Virus record (IMG/VR): IMGVR_UViG_3300009703_000046
Span: 1-37,869 of that record
DNA: 37,869 bases
Direction: 5' to 3' (one strand)
Origin: a virus
Part shown: in pieces, positions 37,656-37,869 of the stretch
Layout of the letters: every line of letters begins with the position of its first letter
Numbering within the stretch: position 1 is the stretch's first letter
Program-made: the position numbers and the translations under genes
Notes under the pieces: generated by a model
The model's database searches: none
What the model saw: the letters and a program-made list of their open reading frames with translations, nothing else
Told to the model about the DNA's origin: nothing

Positions 37656-37869
37656 ATGGATATATCATCACAAATTTTATCAGATATTACAGTTTATATG
37701 AAATACGCAAGATACTTACCTGAATTGAAAAGGCGAGAAACTTGGCATGAATTGGTTACGAGAAACAAATCAATGCATATAAAACAATATCCTGATTTAA
37801 AAGACGAAATAAATAAAGTTTACAAGTTGGTTTACGATAAAAAGATACTACCATCAATGAGAAGTATGC
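37656..37869 (+). CDS. nrdJ: class II (cobalamin-dependent) ribonucleotide reductase, N-terminus (partial)
   Basis: The ATG at 37656 follows a good ribosome binding site (taggagt). 71 residues are visible before the window ends: SSQILSDITVYMKYARYLPE, then KRRETWHELVTRNKSMHI and a final VYDKKILPSMRSM. The Y-A-x-Y-L-P-E-L-K-R-R-E-T-W and L-P-S-M-R-S-M strings are typical of the start of adenosylcobalamin-dependent reductases (NrdJ/RTPR), which make deoxynucleotides without oxygen or a metal-radical subunit. The active-site cysteines lie beyond the window, so class is inferred from this start only. It continues the nucleotide and DNA metabolism block. Confidence 0.7.
   Translation, partial: MDISSQILSDITVYMKYARYLPELKRRETWHELVTRNKSMHIKQYPDLKDEINKVYKLVYDKKILPSMRSM

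Noticed and set aside
1-37869. tRNA genes, integrase or attachment sites, lysogeny genes.
   Set aside because: None recognised by reading; there is nearly no non-coding room and the gene set is that of a lytic T4-like phage. A tRNA scan would be needed to exclude tRNAs formally.

Overview
The window is about 38 kb of a lytic, T4-like (contractile-tailed) phage genome. It is strongly A+T-rich, all genes read on the + strand, they are tightly packed (1-50 bp gaps or short overlaps), and most carry AGGAG-type ribosome binding sites. T4-type genes fix the identity: scaffold, major capsid protein gp23, neck proteins, sheath gp18, tube gp19, baseplate/hub genes, and the replication block gp32-UvsX-RNase H/FEN-gp41 helicase. 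The order is rearranged relative to T4: no terminase, portal or prohead protease lies between the neck/tail genes and the capsid. With the marine-type fractured helicase gene, a phage bS21 gene and a class II ribonucleotide reductase, this points to a distant T4 relative of an A+T-rich aquatic bacterium. The host cannot be read from the sequence.

Layout. 1-1711: the end of one unknown gene, then five small genes. Four start with the same leader (MKLTK.KLKQIIREE) and the fifth has it internally; the leader resembles a T4 capsid-targeting propeptide. 1773-5930: an RNA-repair-like cassette (ligase-type nucleotidyltransferase fused to an NMN-adenylyltransferase-type domain; metallophosphoesterase; P-loop kinase fused to a pol-beta-type nucleotidyltransferase) followed by ribosomal protein bS21. 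6092-8705: acidic scaffold with internal repeats, then gp23. 8813-10582: zinc-finger/VSR-like homing endonuclease. 10654-13903: neck and tail-completion genes. 14008-17799: sheath, tube and a basic protein with the same leader type. 17877-27391: GH108 lysozyme, gp26-like hub protein with a probable frameshift extension, tape measure, tube-associated baseplate protein, LysM protein and a large hub protein. 27435-30327: a miniature family-A DNA polymerase coupled to a PD-(D/E)XK protein and a small protein. 30382-31511: thioredoxin-like and zinc-ribbon proteins. 31640-34659: gp32, UvsX, FEN. 34649-37502: gp41 helicase broken in its Walker A motif by a split intein, with a homing endonuclease gene between the halves. 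37505-37869: a tiny ORF and the start of a class II ribonucleotide reductase.

Gene units are separated by hairpin terminators (about 8750, 16205, 17825, 32445) and by a recurrent ATATTTATA(T/A)A element just upstream of the first gene of most units, probably the phage promoter. The most unusual items are the repair-like cassette, the leader-peptide family, the thumb-poor polymerase/nuclease pair, the gp26 frameshift and the atypically split intein.
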